The notes: generated by a model from the letters alone, not told the origin. Positions 8,990-16,767 are shown, numbered from the stretch's first letter. The stretch is DNA of 64,000 nt from Mucilaginibacter sp. MD40 (GCF_002288635.1 NZ_NRSW01000001.1:1280509-1344508); one strand, 5' to 3'. Program-made: numbers and translations.

Positions 8990-9069
8990 GACTATTCTTT
9001 AGCAGTTTATGGGCCAAAAACTTAAGGCAAGTTAACTATAAAGCTTTAAATATGATGATGCGGTTAAAC

Positions 9070-9099
9070 AAGCACGGCTCCGATAAAGGAGCCGTGCTT
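9070..9099 (-). terminator. Terminator of the ArsR-OYE operon
   Basis: Perfect 12-bp stem AAGCACGGCTCC / GGAGCCGTGCTT with a six-base loop, five bases past the OYE stop on the minus strand and followed there by TGTTTAA. It separates the operon from the promoter of the DUF1835 gene. Confidence 0.8.
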
Positions 9100-9103
9100 A
9101 TTA

Positions 9104-10210
9104 TTATTCCATTACCAACTGGCCAAGCGCGGCCGGGCTAAAGCCCTTGAGTTGCTCGTTGTGGCCCTGGTGTACCTTTTTGGTCCATTGCGGGTCTGAT
9201 AACAGCGGGCGGCCCACCGCTACCAAATCAAAATCGCCGCGGTCATACCTTCTCAGCAGTTCGTCTAAAGAACTGGCCTGTGAGCTTTCGCCGGCAAAAG
9301 CGCCAAAGAAATCGCCCGACAAGCCAACCGAACCTACCGTAATGGTGGCCTTGCCGGTAAGCTTTTTGGCCCAGCCGGCAAAGTTAAGATCGCTGTCGGT
9401 AAACTCAGGTTCCCAGAAACGGCGCTGCGAGCAGTGGAAAATATCAATACCGGCATCGGCAAGCGGGGTAAGCCAGGCTTCCATTTCCTGAGGGGTAGCT
9501 GCCAGTTTGTTATCATATGCAGAAGGCTTAAATTGCGAAAGGCGTATAATAACGGCAAAATCGTCCCCAACACGTTTACGCACTTCTTTAATTACTTCTA
9601 TGGCAAAGCGGCTGCGCTCAGGTAAGGTTTTACCTCCATAGCTATCTGTACGCAGGTTGGTACCTTCCCAAAAGAACTGGTCAATGAGGTAGCCATGCGC
9701 GCCGTGTATCTCTACGCAATCAAAACCCAGTTGTTTGGCATCTGCCGCGGCCTGGCCAAAAGCGGCTATCACGTCGGCAATGTCGCTTTCGGTCATGGTT
9801 TTGCCGTTGTTGTTGCCGGGGCGGTTAATGCCTGAAGGGCCTTCGAAAGGTACGGGAGGTACCCAGCCCGAAGCATGGTTGTCCATTACACCCATATGCC
9901 ATATTTGCGGGCCCATAGCACCACCGGCCTCGTGTACGTTATTAATTACCTGCTGCCATCCGGCTAAGGCTTCCGTTCCGTAAAAATGCGGTACGTTGGC
10001 ATCGTTAGATGATGACGGCCTATTGATCACGGTACCTTCTGATAGTATCAAACCTACTTCGCCTTCGGCGCGTTTGCGGTAATAAAGGGCTACATCCTCT
10101 GTAGGTACGCCGTTTGGAGAGAATGACCGCGTCATGGGGGCCATTACAATGCGGTTTTTAATATTTAATGATTTTAGGCTGAAAGGCCTGAATAAACTGT
10201 CGGTATTCAT
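9104..10210 (-). CDS. Old yellow enzyme-family NADH:flavin oxidoreductase
   Basis: An FMN-dependent ene-reductase homologue of 368 residues from the ATG at 10210. Typical features are LFRPFSLKSLNIKNRIVMAPMTR at the barrel start, QIWHMG, FDCVEIHGAHGYLIDQFFW (HGAHGYL active-site motif) and AVGRPLLSDP at the phosphate site. OYE enzymes reduce activated C=C bonds or nitro groups; the physiological substrate is unknown. An upstream TTG at 10237 would overlap arsR, so 10210 is chosen. It lies 10 bases downstream of an ArsR-type regulator, suggesting inducible expression by a reactive electrophile or metal. Confidence 0.9.
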   Translation of the reverse strand: MNTDSLFRPFSLKSLNIKNRIVMAPMTRSFSPNGVPTEDVALYYRKRAEGEVGLILSEGTVINRPSSSNDANVPHFYGTEALAGWQQVINNVHEAGGAMGPQIWHMGVMDNHASGWVPPVPFEGPSGINRPGNNNGKTMTESDIADVIAAFGQAAADAKQLGFDCVEIHGAHGYLIDQFFWEGTNLRTDSYGGKTLPERSRFAIEVIKEVRKRVGDDFAVIIRLSQFKPSAYDNKLAATPQEMEAWLTPLADAGIDIFHCSQRRFWEPEFTDSDLNFAGWAKKLTGKATITVGSVGLSGDFFGAFAGESSQASSLDELLRRYDRGDFDLVAVGRPLLSDPQWTKKVHQGHNEQLKGFSPAALGQLVME

Positions 10211-10220
10211 AAGTATATAA

Positions 10221-10520
10221 TTAGATATCTGCTTCAATTAATTTGCTCAGTGCCTTAAAGGCTTCCTCGTTACGTTTGTAATAGGTCCATTGCCCTACCC
10301 GTGTAGAGGAGATGAGGCCCGCGCGCTGCAGGCTGGAAAGGTATTCGGATACGGTAGATTGGGTAAGGCTGCTTTTGGCATGTATCTGGCCTACGCATAC
10401 GCCATTGGCATAACCATTTTGCGCCTGTGCGGGGAAATGTACTTCCGGATCTTTGAGCCAGCTCAAGATCTGCAAACGGGTTTTGTTGGAAAGTGCCTTA
10501 AATACTTCTACCTGATCCAT
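10221..10520 (-). CDS. ArsR-family transcriptional regulator
   Basis: A 99-residue winged-helix repressor: FKALSNKTRLQILSWL as first helix pair, then LTQSTVSEYLSSLQRAGLISSTRVGQWTYYKR as recognition helix and wing. A cysteine at GVCVGQI could sense metals or electrophiles, but a CxC metal motif is absent. It is the first gene of an operon with the OYE reductase. The -7 element TATATTTG sits four bases before the ATG, and a dyad lies directly behind it, so it probably represses itself and the reductase. Confidence 0.88.
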   Translation of the reverse strand: MDQVEVFKALSNKTRLQILSWLKDPEVHFPAQAQNGYANGVCVGQIHAKSSLTQSTVSEYLSSLQRAGLISSTRVGQWTYYKRNEEAFKALSKLIEADI

Positions 10521-10524
10521 GATG

Positions 10525-10532
10525 CAAATATA
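10525..10532 (-). promoter_or_regulatory. -7 promoter element of arsR-OYE
   Basis: On the minus strand TATATTTG, an exact TAnnTTTG match, followed by only CATC before the ATG. This predicts a leaderless or nearly leaderless mRNA. Confidence 0.6.
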
Positions 10533-10551
10533 TATCGGTTATTCCCGATAT
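10532..10551. promoter_or_regulatory. Putative ArsR operator
   Basis: Dyad ATATCGG-N6-CCGATAT directly abutting the -7 element of the arsR operon. Position and symmetry fit an autoregulatory ArsR site; binding is inferred. Confidence 0.5.
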
Positions 10552-10592
10552 GCCAATAATGGAAGTAGGATATGACAGTGTGCTGATAGAGG

Positions 10593-10633
10593 GTAATAAA
10601 AAAAGCCGCTTCAATTGAGTTGAAGCGGCTTTG
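10593..10633 (-). terminator. Strong terminator after pdhB
   Basis: Stem AAAGCCGCTTCAA (10602-10614) / TTGAAGCGGCTTT (10620-10632). On the minus strand it is followed by a run of T, a textbook intrinsic terminator 18 bases past the pdhB stop. Confidence 0.88.
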
Positions 10634-10650
10634 TATAAGGGTTGTTAAGC

Positions 10651-11634
10651 TTATTTAGCTACGTACATTACTTCTTTTACAGCTTTTACCAGGCGCTCGG
10701 CATTTGGCAGGTACTCCTGGATAAGGGTTGGCGCATATGGCAGTGGTACATCGCCGCCGGTTAAGCGCAGGATAGGCGCGTCAAGATAGTCAAACGCGTC
10801 TTTTTGCACCTTAAAGGCTACCTCGGTAGCAATTGAACCTAAAGGCCAGCTTTCTTCTACAATAACTAAGCGGTTGGTTTTCTTAACCGATTCAATTACG
10901 GTAGCGTAGTCAATAGGGCGTACGGTGCGCAGGTCGATCACTTCGGCGCTGATGCCTTCTTTTTCCAGCTCAGCAGCAGCGGCATTAACCACTTTCATGA
11001 TCTTACCGAAACCAACCAGGGTAACGTCAGTACCTTCTTTGGTTACTTTCGCTTTACCTAATTCAATATAGTAAGTTTCTTCAGGCACTTCGCCTTTGTC
11101 GCCATACATTAATTCTGATTCCATGAAGATCACCGGATCCGGATCAAGGATAGCTGATTTCAACAGGCCTTTCGCGTCATAAGGGTTTGAAGGTACTACT
11201 ACCTTTAAGCCCGGGCAGTTGGCATACCAGTTCTCAAAACACTGGCTGTGTTGTGAGCTAAGCATACCGGCATTACCAGTAGGGCCACGAAATACGATAG
11301 GTACCGAGAACTGGCCACCGCTCATTGACATCATTTTGGCAGCGCCGTTAATGATCTGGTCAATAGCTACCAATGAGAAGTTGAATGTCATGAACTCGAT
11401 GATAGGGCGCAGGCCGTTCATGGCCGAGCCTATACCTATACCGGCAAAACCCAACTCAGAGATAGGTGTATCAATAACGCGCTTAGCGCCAAATTCATCA
11501 AGCATACCCTGGCTTACTTTGTAGGCACCGTTATATTCGGCAACCTCTTCGCCCATCAGGTATATATTCTGATCGTTGCGCATTTCTTCCGACATGGCTT
11601 CACGTAGCGCTTCTCTGAATTGTATTTCTCTCAT
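10651..11634 (-). CDS. pdhB: Pyruvate dehydrogenase E1 component, beta subunit
   Basis: A 327-residue E1 beta subunit that, with an E1 alpha not in this window, decarboxylates pyruvate for acetyl-CoA synthesis. Signatures: REIQFREALREAMSEEM, MGEEVAEYNGAYKVSQG, DTPISELGFAGIGIGSAM, FRGPTGNAGMLSSQHSQ and the C-terminal transketolase domain with LRTVRPIDYATVIES. It is stand-alone, unlike the fused enzyme at 5586-7562, and closely resembles bacterial PdhB. It is probably monocistronic, with a -7 element at 11666-11673 and the terminator at 10593-10633. Confidence 0.92.
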   Translation of the reverse strand: MREIQFREALREAMSEEMRNDQNIYLMGEEVAEYNGAYKVSQGMLDEFGAKRVIDTPISELGFAGIGIGSAMNGLRPIIEFMTFNFSLVAIDQIINGAAKMMSMSGGQFSVPIVFRGPTGNAGMLSSQHSQCFENWYANCPGLKVVVPSNPYDAKGLLKSAILDPDPVIFMESELMYGDKGEVPEETYYIELGKAKVTKEGTDVTLVGFGKIMKVVNAAAAELEKEGISAEVIDLRTVRPIDYATVIESVKKTNRLVIVEESWPLGSIATEVAFKVQKDAFDYLDAPILRLTGGDVPLPYAPTLIQEYLPNAERLVKAVKEVMYVAK

Positions 11635-11665
11635 TATATTATTAAAATGAAGTTTTTTGCGATGG

Positions 11666-11673
11666 CAAATATA
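11666..11673 (-). promoter_or_regulatory. -7 promoter element of pdhB
   Basis: TATATTTG on the minus strand, an exact TAnnTTTG match, giving a leader of about 25-30 bases before the pdhB ATG. Confidence 0.55.
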
Positions 11674-11728
11674 AGCACTAATGTGTAAAATGCAATCAGT
11701 TATGTATGCATAATAAAGGTGTTACATT

Positions 11729-12439
11729 TTACGCCCAGGTTTGCACGTAGGGGGCAAAATTCAGTATCACTTCAGGATCGGGGATATTTTGCTCATATTC
11801 GCTTAAGCGGCTGTAATAACCCACGCCCGGGTAATCGCCTCTGGCATCGCCAATATTCAGCATCAACTGGAAATGCAGGTGCGGCGGCCAGCTGCCATTT
11901 TCACCGGCATCACCAAAGGTACCAATAGGCTGGTTCTTTTGTATCACCATACCATTGTGCAAGCCCTCCAGGCTTTTGCGGCTCAAATGCCCGTATAAAC
12001 TGTACAGCGTAAATTCGGTAAACTGGTGCTGCAGGATAATGGTTGGGCCGTAATCGCCAAAGTGGTTATTATCTGCAAAGCTGTGTATGGTACCTGCTAC
12101 AGGGGCATAAACGATTGTACCTGCCGGCCCCCAAATATCTACCCCGAGGTGCAGGCGGCGGGGTTCGCCTTCCGCGTTAAATAACTGGCTACGGGTATAA
12201 ACAGCCCGGTGTTCCATATACCCGCCAATAGCATAGCGGCATTTATTTACAGCAAGGCATTGATTTACCCATTCGCTAAAAGCGGCGGTATCTGCTAAAA
12301 GTTCCGGCGTAAGTTCGGTGTTAGACAAGGTGAGATCCAACGGATACAACTTATCGTACACCGGGTCGAGGTCTACCACCTTGCCAAACGTGGCCGGGTT
12401 TTCCTTCACGTAAGCTGCCAGCTTTTCGATAGCGGTCAT
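11729..12439 (-). CDS. M23-family (LytM-like) metallopeptidase
   Basis: A 236-residue protein with the peptidase M23 core: HLGVDIWGPAGTIVYAPVAG supplies the HxxxD zinc ligands, YGHLS follows, and PPHLHFQLM supplies the HxH motif. An N-terminal helical region (about 1-100) has no signal peptide, so either it acts in the cytosol on an unusual substrate or export is non-classical. Most M23 enzymes cut peptidoglycan cross-links. It ends the minus-strand run with rbfA, starting four bases after the rbfA stop, so the two are probably co-transcribed. Confidence 0.82.
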   Translation of the reverse strand: MTAIEKLAAYVKENPATFGKVVDLDPVYDKLYPLDLTLSNTELTPELLADTAAFSEWVNQCLAVNKCRYAIGGYMEHRAVYTRSQLFNAEGEPRRLHLGVDIWGPAGTIVYAPVAGTIHSFADNNHFGDYGPTIILQHQFTEFTLYSLYGHLSRKSLEGLHNGMVIQKNQPIGTFGDAGENGSWPPHLHFQLMLNIGDARGDYPGVGYYSRLSEYEQNIPDPEVILNFAPYVQTWA

Positions 12440-12443
12440 GAGC

Positions 12444-12821
12444 TTAGTTTTCGTCCGTATCCGGCTGGCGGTCTTCCTTGCTTATCTTATCAAATATCTT
12501 GTCCATACGCTCCACGTATTCGTTGGTATCATCAACAAAGAACTCGAGTTGAGGGATAACCCTTACCTGGTCTTTGATACGCGCGCCTAACTTGTAGCGT
12601 ATCTCTGATGCGTGCGACTTTACAGTTGCCAGCGATTGCTGTGTATTAGTATGATTAAAAAAGCTGAGGAACACACGGGCGATAGCCAGGTCGGGTGTAA
12701 CGCGCACTTTTGTAATGGTTACCAAAGTATTGGGCAGATAGTTCTGGCCCTCGCGCTGAAAAATGGCTGCCAGGTCTTCCTGGATCACCCCTGCAAATTT
12801 TTGCTGACGTTTAGATTCCAT
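12444..12821 (-). CDS. rbfA: 30S ribosome-binding factor A
   Basis: A 125-residue KH-like protein that binds the 30S subunit and helps mature the 5' end of 16S rRNA. It shows MESKRQQKFAGVIQEDLAAIF, VTITKVRVTPDLAIARVFLSFF and IRYKLGARIKDQVRVIPQLEFFVDD, all characteristic of RbfA, and has normal length. It is immediately upstream of the M23 peptidase gene. Between it and the upstream minus-strand permease gene lies a 137-bp repeat element. Confidence 0.93.
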   Translation of the reverse strand: MESKRQQKFAGVIQEDLAAIFQREGQNYLPNTLVTITKVRVTPDLAIARVFLSFFNHTNTQQSLATVKSHASEIRYKLGARIKDQVRVIPQLEFFVDDTNEYVERMDKIFDKISKEDRQPDTDEN

Positions 12822-12918
12822 AATATTGTAACGCCCTGCGGGCGATTGAGTTTTATTAATTATTTGAGCCGGGCAATGCCTAAAGCTATCATTTTATTTT
12901 AATAGTTGCTCACGGTCC

Positions 12919-13055
12919 GACTCACCCCGACATCGCTTGCGCTCGTCGACCCTCTCTTCGCTGCGCGAAAAGAGGGTGAGAAAAATTGCCTCTTATACCT
13001 TCTTTGCTGATCGCAGCAGAGAGGGTGGTCCAGCGTAGCGCAGACCGGGTGAGTC
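12919..13055. repeat. 137-bp composite inverted-repeat element
   Basis: Bounded by perfect 9-base inverted ends GACTCACCC (12919-12927) and GGGTGAGTC (13047-13055). It contains inner hairpins CCCTCTCTTCG / CGAAAAGAGGG (12950-12976) and GTC-CAGCG...CGCAG-AC (about 13028-13046). Its TCACCC / AGAGGGTGA words echo repeat family A. It fills the 271-base gap between rbfA and the permease gene. Confidence 0.6.
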
Positions 13056-13092
13056 AATGTTTGCCAGACTTCAGACCAAAGACTACTCGACT

Positions 13093-14319
13093 TTACAAGT
13101 CTTTCTTTATCTCATCCAGCCGCTTTACGCTCAGCCGCGCGCTGATACCCGACGCGATAACCGATATGGCTAATACCGTAAAAAATACCAGCACAAAATC
13201 GGTAGGTTTAAAAGCCACCGGGTAGGCATCCAGTACCGAAAGGCTCGACCCCATTTTGATCAGCTTAAAATGCTGCTGAGCCAAACACACCAGGCTGCCC
13301 ATGATGATACCGCCTATGCAGCCGATAAAGGAGATCATCATCCCCTCGAAAAAGAAAATGCCCTGTATGAGCGGTTTGCCGGCACCCAGGCTGGTAAGTA
13401 TGGCAATATCTTTTCGCTTATCAATTACCAGCATGGTAAGCGAGCCCACAATATTAAATAAAGCGATAATGAGCACAAAAACCAGTATCATGAATATAGA
13501 CCAACGCTCGTAGTTGATGGTTTTATACAAGCCGGTATTTTGCTGTTTGCGGTTTTTAACCGTGTATTTGTTGCCTATTTTTTCGATTATGTTATCCTGT
13601 ATCTCCTCTATATCAGTGCCTTTTTTAAAGTTGATCTCGAGTGATGATACCCGGTTGGGTTCTTCGAGCAGGTCGCGGGTAAACTCCAGGGGAGTAATAA
13701 TGATATCGTCGAAATCCTGCTGTATGCCAAAAACCCCCGATGGCTGTATGGAGCGGAACACAAAATCATTCATGGGATTGGTAGAGTTACCCGCCGTACG
13801 CTTGGGCGAGTATACCTGTAACGCTATAAACTGGTTTTTAAGGCTTACGCCGAGGCTACCCTGCACGGTAGCGCCAATTACGGCATAGTCGGTGCCTCTG
13901 TCTTTTAAAGTGAAGGAACCAAACTGTATGGTGCTATCCAGTTGGCGGCCTTTTAAAAAATCGTCGCTTACACCCTTAACAGTACCGATGAACGAACGTT
14001 CGGCATATTTAATAAGCGCTTTTTCTTCCAGCACTTCGGTGAATGAAACAATGCTTTTATCTTTTTTGAGCGACAGAAAGTAAGGCTCATCGGGGTTAAA
14101 GGTTTTGCCGAGTTTGGGCTCTATCTTTAGTTCGGGCGTGAAATTACTGTACAGCTTCAGGATCACCTCTTCCAGCCCATTAAAAACGGAAAGGATGATA
14201 ATAAGCGCGGCACTCCCTACCAATACCCCCAGCATGGATATACCGGAGATAATGTTAATGGCGTGGGTCTGTTTTTTGGAGAACAGGTATCGCCGGGCTA
14301 TGTAAACCGAGGTGTTCAA
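13093..14319 (-). CDS. LolC/LolE-type ABC transporter permease
   Basis: A 408-residue FtsX/MacB-superfamily permease: a first membrane segment after ARRYLFSKKQTHAINIISGISMLGVLVG, a large periplasmic domain (about 45-270) and three C-terminal membrane segments (IFMILVFVLIIALFNIVGSLTML, GMMISFIGCIGGIIMGSL, FVLVFFTVLAISVIASG). It resembles LolC/E, which extract outer-membrane lipoproteins from the inner membrane with the LolD ATPase; no LolD gene lies beside it. The start codon appears to be TTG at 14319, because no ATG precedes the conserved IARRYLFSKK and an in-frame stop lies just upstream. It follows the MBL gene by 24 bases. Confidence 0.85.
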   Translation of the reverse strand: MNTSVYIARRYLFSKKQTHAINIISGISMLGVLVGSAALIIILSVFNGLEEVILKLYSNFTPELKIEPKLGKTFNPDEPYFLSLKKDKSIVSFTEVLEEKALIKYAERSFIGTVKGVSDDFLKGRQLDSTIQFGSFTLKDRGTDYAVIGATVQGSLGVSLKNQFIALQVYSPKRTAGNSTNPMNDFVFRSIQPSGVFGIQQDFDDIIITPLEFTRDLLEEPNRVSSLEINFKKGTDIEEIQDNIIEKIGNKYTVKNRKQQNTGLYKTINYERWSIFMILVFVLIIALFNIVGSLTMLVIDKRKDIAILTSLGAGKPLIQGIFFFEGMMISFIGCIGGIIMGSLVCLAQQHFKLIKMGSSLSVLDAYPVAFKPTDFVLVFFTVLAISVIASGISARLSVKRLDEIKKDL

Positions 14320-14343
14320 ATTAAGCTGCTTGCCTTTAATAAC

Positions 14344-14979
14344 TTATAAATACGGATTATGTTGTTTTTCGAAACCGATGGTGGTTTCGGGGCCGTGGCC
14401 GGGGTATACGGTACAATCATCCGGCAGGACGAATAGTTTTTCTTCAATACTTTTTACCAAAGTGGAATAGTCGCCGCCCGGCAGGTCGGTGCGGCCAATG
14501 CTGCTGCGGAAAAGCACATCGCCGCCTATCAGCATATTGGCTTGCTTATCGTAAAAGCATAAACTGGCGGGCGAATGCCCCGGCGCGAAGATCAGCTCCA
14601 AAGTAGTGTTGCCAAAGGTAATGGTGCCGGTTTCCGGTAAATAAGTATCCGGTATGGGGGAGGCATCATACCTGAACCCCATGGCCGGCGCGTAAGCCAC
14701 CACAGCGGCCAGCGTTTCCGATTCGCCCTCGTTAAATTGTGGTTTTAATCCATACTGGTCAAATACAAAGCGGTTACCCAGCACATGGTCTATATGGCAA
14801 TGGGTATTCAGCAGCAATACGGGCTTAAGCTGGTTATCCTTAATGAAATTTACCACGGCGTCCTGCTCAGGCCGGGTGTACATGCCGGGGTCGATGATAG
14901 CGCACTCGCCGGTTTCATCATAAATGATGTAGGTGTTTTCCTGGTAAGGGTTATTTACAAACGATTGTAATTTGGCCAT
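14344..14979 (-). CDS. MBL-fold metallo-hydrolase (glyoxalase II-like)
   Basis: A 211-residue metallo-beta-lactamase-fold hydrolase. Metal ligands are visible in NTHCHIDHVLGN (HxHxDH), APGHSPASLCFY (second-site His), GGDVLFRSSIGRTDLPGG (bridging Asp) and YPGHGPETTIGFEKQHNP. The last part is typical of glyoxalase II-like enzymes that cleave thioesters, but the substrate is not determinable. TACCTTTG at 14984-14991 lies four bases before the ATG. Confidence 0.88.
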   Translation of the reverse strand: MAKLQSFVNNPYQENTYIIYDETGECAIIDPGMYTRPEQDAVVNFIKDNQLKPVLLLNTHCHIDHVLGNRFVFDQYGLKPQFNEGESETLAAVVAYAPAMGFRYDASPIPDTYLPETGTITFGNTTLELIFAPGHSPASLCFYDKQANMLIGGDVLFRSSIGRTDLPGGDYSTLVKSIEEKLFVLPDDCTVYPGHGPETTIGFEKQHNPYL

Positions 14980-14983
14980 GCGG

Positions 14984-14991
14984 CAAAGGTA
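14984..14991 (-). promoter_or_regulatory. -7 promoter element of the MBL hydrolase gene
   Basis: TACCTTTG on the minus strand (exact TAnnTTTG) then CCGC then ATG. The start site would fall at or very near the start codon. Confidence 0.6.
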
Positions 14992-14995
14992 GGGT

Positions 14996-15080
14996 ATTAA
15001 GGTGAAAGGTTAAAGGCGGAAGGCGAAAGGTCACGAAACTCGGAAAAACCCTTAACCCTTTGCCTTTCGCCTTTAACCTT
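14996..15080. repeat. Heptamer-based hairpin downstream of gldD
   Basis: The left arm consists of degenerate 7-base repeats (GGTGAAA, GGTTAAA, GGCGGAA, GGCGAAA). The right arm (about 15050-15080) is largely their reverse complement, giving a long purine/pyrimidine stem. It begins five bases past the gldD stop codon and may end or stabilise the gldD transcript. A hairpin of the same design is at 58165-58245. Confidence 0.65.
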
Positions 15081-15085
15081 AAAAA

Positions 15086-15682
15086 CTATCGCCACTTAAA
15101 GCTTTTGATCATTACATCCACATCTTTCTTGATAAAGTTGAGCACGGGTTGTATGGAATCGAGCCTGGGTTCGGAATTGAAGTACAGTGCCCCGCGCAGG
15201 TAATGGTGGGTACTATCGGTTAAAAAAAACTGCGCCGATGAAGCCGCGTTACCATCAATGGTGTAATAAATGCCGTAAACCTTACGATCAGGGTAGCTGA
15301 TGCGCCCTTCGTCTATAGAAGTGGCCTTAACGGTATGTTTAAAGCTGAGCTTGTGCGCGTCTTCTACCAGTTGGTTAAATTCCTTTTTAGAGGTAACCGG
15401 CTGGTAGCTCAGGTGCAGCGTGGCGTTAAACTGCGGAAACTGGATATTTTGCCAGCAGGGTTTAGCCCCCGGAGAGCGGTCGGGTTCTATTTTGCTGTAT
15501 TTAGGATATTCAAAGGTAAAAGGGCAGCCTTCACTGTAAGGCTGGTATACCTTTTTCGGGAATTCAATACGGAAATAGCCCCTCGGCTTGGGCGAAAAAT
15601 CGTTATTGCCCCCGCAGGCGGTAAATACCAGCGCGATGAGCGCTATCCACAAAAAGTTTATTTTACGGTATTGGAGTTCCAT
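15086..15682 (-). CDS. gldD: Gliding motility lipoprotein GldD-like
   Basis: About 198 residues from the ATG at 15682 (another ATG at 15691 is possible). A lipoprotein signal (FLWIALIALVFTAC) has its acylated Cys before GGNND. The mature N-terminus SPKPRGYFRIEFPKKVYQPY is the GldD hallmark, followed by CPFTFEYPKYS and KPCWQNIQFP. GldD belongs to the machinery for gliding and type IX secretion in Bacteroidota, where it is found broadly even in non-gliders. The start overlaps the aroE 3' end, suggesting translational coupling. Confidence 0.87.
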   Translation of the reverse strand: MELQYRKINFLWIALIALVFTACGGNNDFSPKPRGYFRIEFPKKVYQPYSEGCPFTFEYPKYSKIEPDRSPGAKPCWQNIQFPQFNATLHLSYQPVTSKKEFNQLVEDAHKLSFKHTVKATSIDEGRISYPDRKVYGIYYTIDGNAASSAQFFLTDSTHHYLRGALYFNSEPRLDSIQPVLNFIKKDVDVMIKSFKWR

Positions 15683-16455
15683 ATTTCCCATGCTTTTTCG
15701 GCCTGTAATACTAACATTTCATAACCATTTTTAATGGTGGCGCCGCGCTCTTTGCCCTTCTTCAAAAATAATGTTTCTTCGGGGTTGTAAACCAGGTCAA
15801 ACAAAAGATGCTTGTGGCCTACACCTTCATAAGGGATGGGCGGGCACTCATCAACATTAGGATAAGTACCCAGCGGGGTGGTATTAATGATGAGTTTATT
15901 ATCCTCAATATCCTTTACGGTAAGTTCGCTGAACAGTAAATTGCCGGGAGCGGGCTTGCGGGTTACGGTTTTGTAAGTAATGCCCCGGTTCTCCAGCACG
16001 CATTTAACGGCGCGCGCCGCGCCACCATCGCCCAGTATAAGGGCGGTATCATGGTTTTGAGTAAGCAAAGGGTTAAGCGAACCGTCGAAACCATAAATAT
16101 CTGTGTTGTGGCCTTCGAGCCAAAGATCGTCATTGTTAAAGGCTAACTCGCCTGAAAAAGCAGTTGATACAGGACTTTGCGAAACCACCTTGATACAGTT
16201 TACCGCTCCCACACGCTTGGCATCGTGCTCAATCCAGTCGAGGTGTTTTAACACACTTACCTTGTGGGGGATGGTTACGTTTAAGCCACACAAATACGGG
16301 TTTTTATGCAGAAGTTTTGGCAGATCGTCGATATTTTCTAAGGGGTAAAGTTCGTAAGTGCAGTCTTCAATGCCTTCTTTCTCGAATTTTTCGGTAAAGT
16401 ATTTTTTTGAAAAAGAGTGCGAAAGCGGGTAACCGATGAGGCCCAAATGTTTCAT
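15658..16455 (-). CDS. aroE: Shikimate dehydrogenase
   Basis: Reduces 3-dehydroshikimate to shikimate with NADPH in aromatic amino acid synthesis. The N-terminal substrate domain starts HLGLIGYPLSHSFSKKYF with GLNVTIPHK (catalytic Lys) and GAVNCIKV; the nucleotide domain has LILGDGGAARAV (Rossmann loop) and NTTPLGTYPN. About 265 residues from the ATG at 16455, the usual length; upstream in-frame codons would add a stretch lacking family similarity. Operon with gldD, whose start lies inside the aroE end. Confidence 0.93.
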   Translation of the reverse strand: MKHLGLIGYPLSHSFSKKYFTEKFEKEGIEDCTYELYPLENIDDLPKLLHKNPYLCGLNVTIPHKVSVLKHLDWIEHDAKRVGAVNCIKVVSQSPVSTAFSGELAFNNDDLWLEGHNTDIYGFDGSLNPLLTQNHDTALILGDGGAARAVKCVLENRGITYKTVTRKPAPGNLLFSELTVKDIEDNKLIINTTPLGTYPNVDECPPIPYEGVGHKHLLFDLVYNPEETLFLKKGKERGATIKNGYEMLVLQAEKAWEIWNSNTVK

Positions 16456-16544
16456 TGCCGTAATATTATGCCGCGGCAGCAAAAAACCGCCGCGGCTGTA
16501 ATATTAGCAACAAAGAAGCACGTTTTAAAATTTATTGAGATACG

Positions 16545-16574
16545 TTGACTGGAATAGATATCTTTCTATTTTTA
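16545..16574 (+). promoter_or_regulatory. Putative promoter of the GG-leader peptide gene
   Basis: TTG (16545-16547), 19-base spacer, then TATTTTTA (16567-16574), close to the Bacteroidota -33 TTG / -7 TAnnTTTG pattern, 14 bases before the ATG at 16589. The surrounding 16456-16588 gap is divergent with aroE. Confidence 0.45.
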
Positions 16575-16588
16575 CATAAAAAAACTGC

Positions 16589-16762
16589 ATGAAAAAAATT
16601 CAATTATCGGCTTTTATCGGGAAAGAGGTTGAGCCCGTTAAGGTTTTAAAGCGAGAACAATTAAGGAAAGTTTGGGGTGGAAACGATGGCGGAACTCCAA
16701 CGAACCCTAATGACGCGAATGGTGGGCCTCAATTCCCGGATACTACAAAGCCTAAGCCCTAA
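16589..16762 (+). CDS. Candidate RiPP precursor peptide with GG leader
   Basis: A 57-residue small gene. The leader, residues 1-31, reads MKKIQLSAFIGKEVEP... and ends LKREQLRKVWGG. This fits Bacteroidota double-glycine leaders (charged, LxxEQLxxxxGG) cleaved by C39-type peptidases. The predicted 26-residue core (N32-P57) is rich in Pro, Asn, Asp, Gly and Thr (starts NDGGTPTNPNDANGG) and has no Cys or Ser, so it is unlikely to be a lanthipeptide or disulfide bacteriocin. It has its own promoter-like sequence and a hairpin terminator. The convergent downstream genes are JmjC/cupin proteins that could hydroxylate such residues. No C39 exporter is in the window. The product is inferred, not proven. 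Confidence 0.65.
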   Translation: MKKIQLSAFIGKEVEPVKVLKREQLRKVWGGNDGGTPTNPNDANGGPQFPDTTKPKP

Positions 16763-16767
16763 GATTA

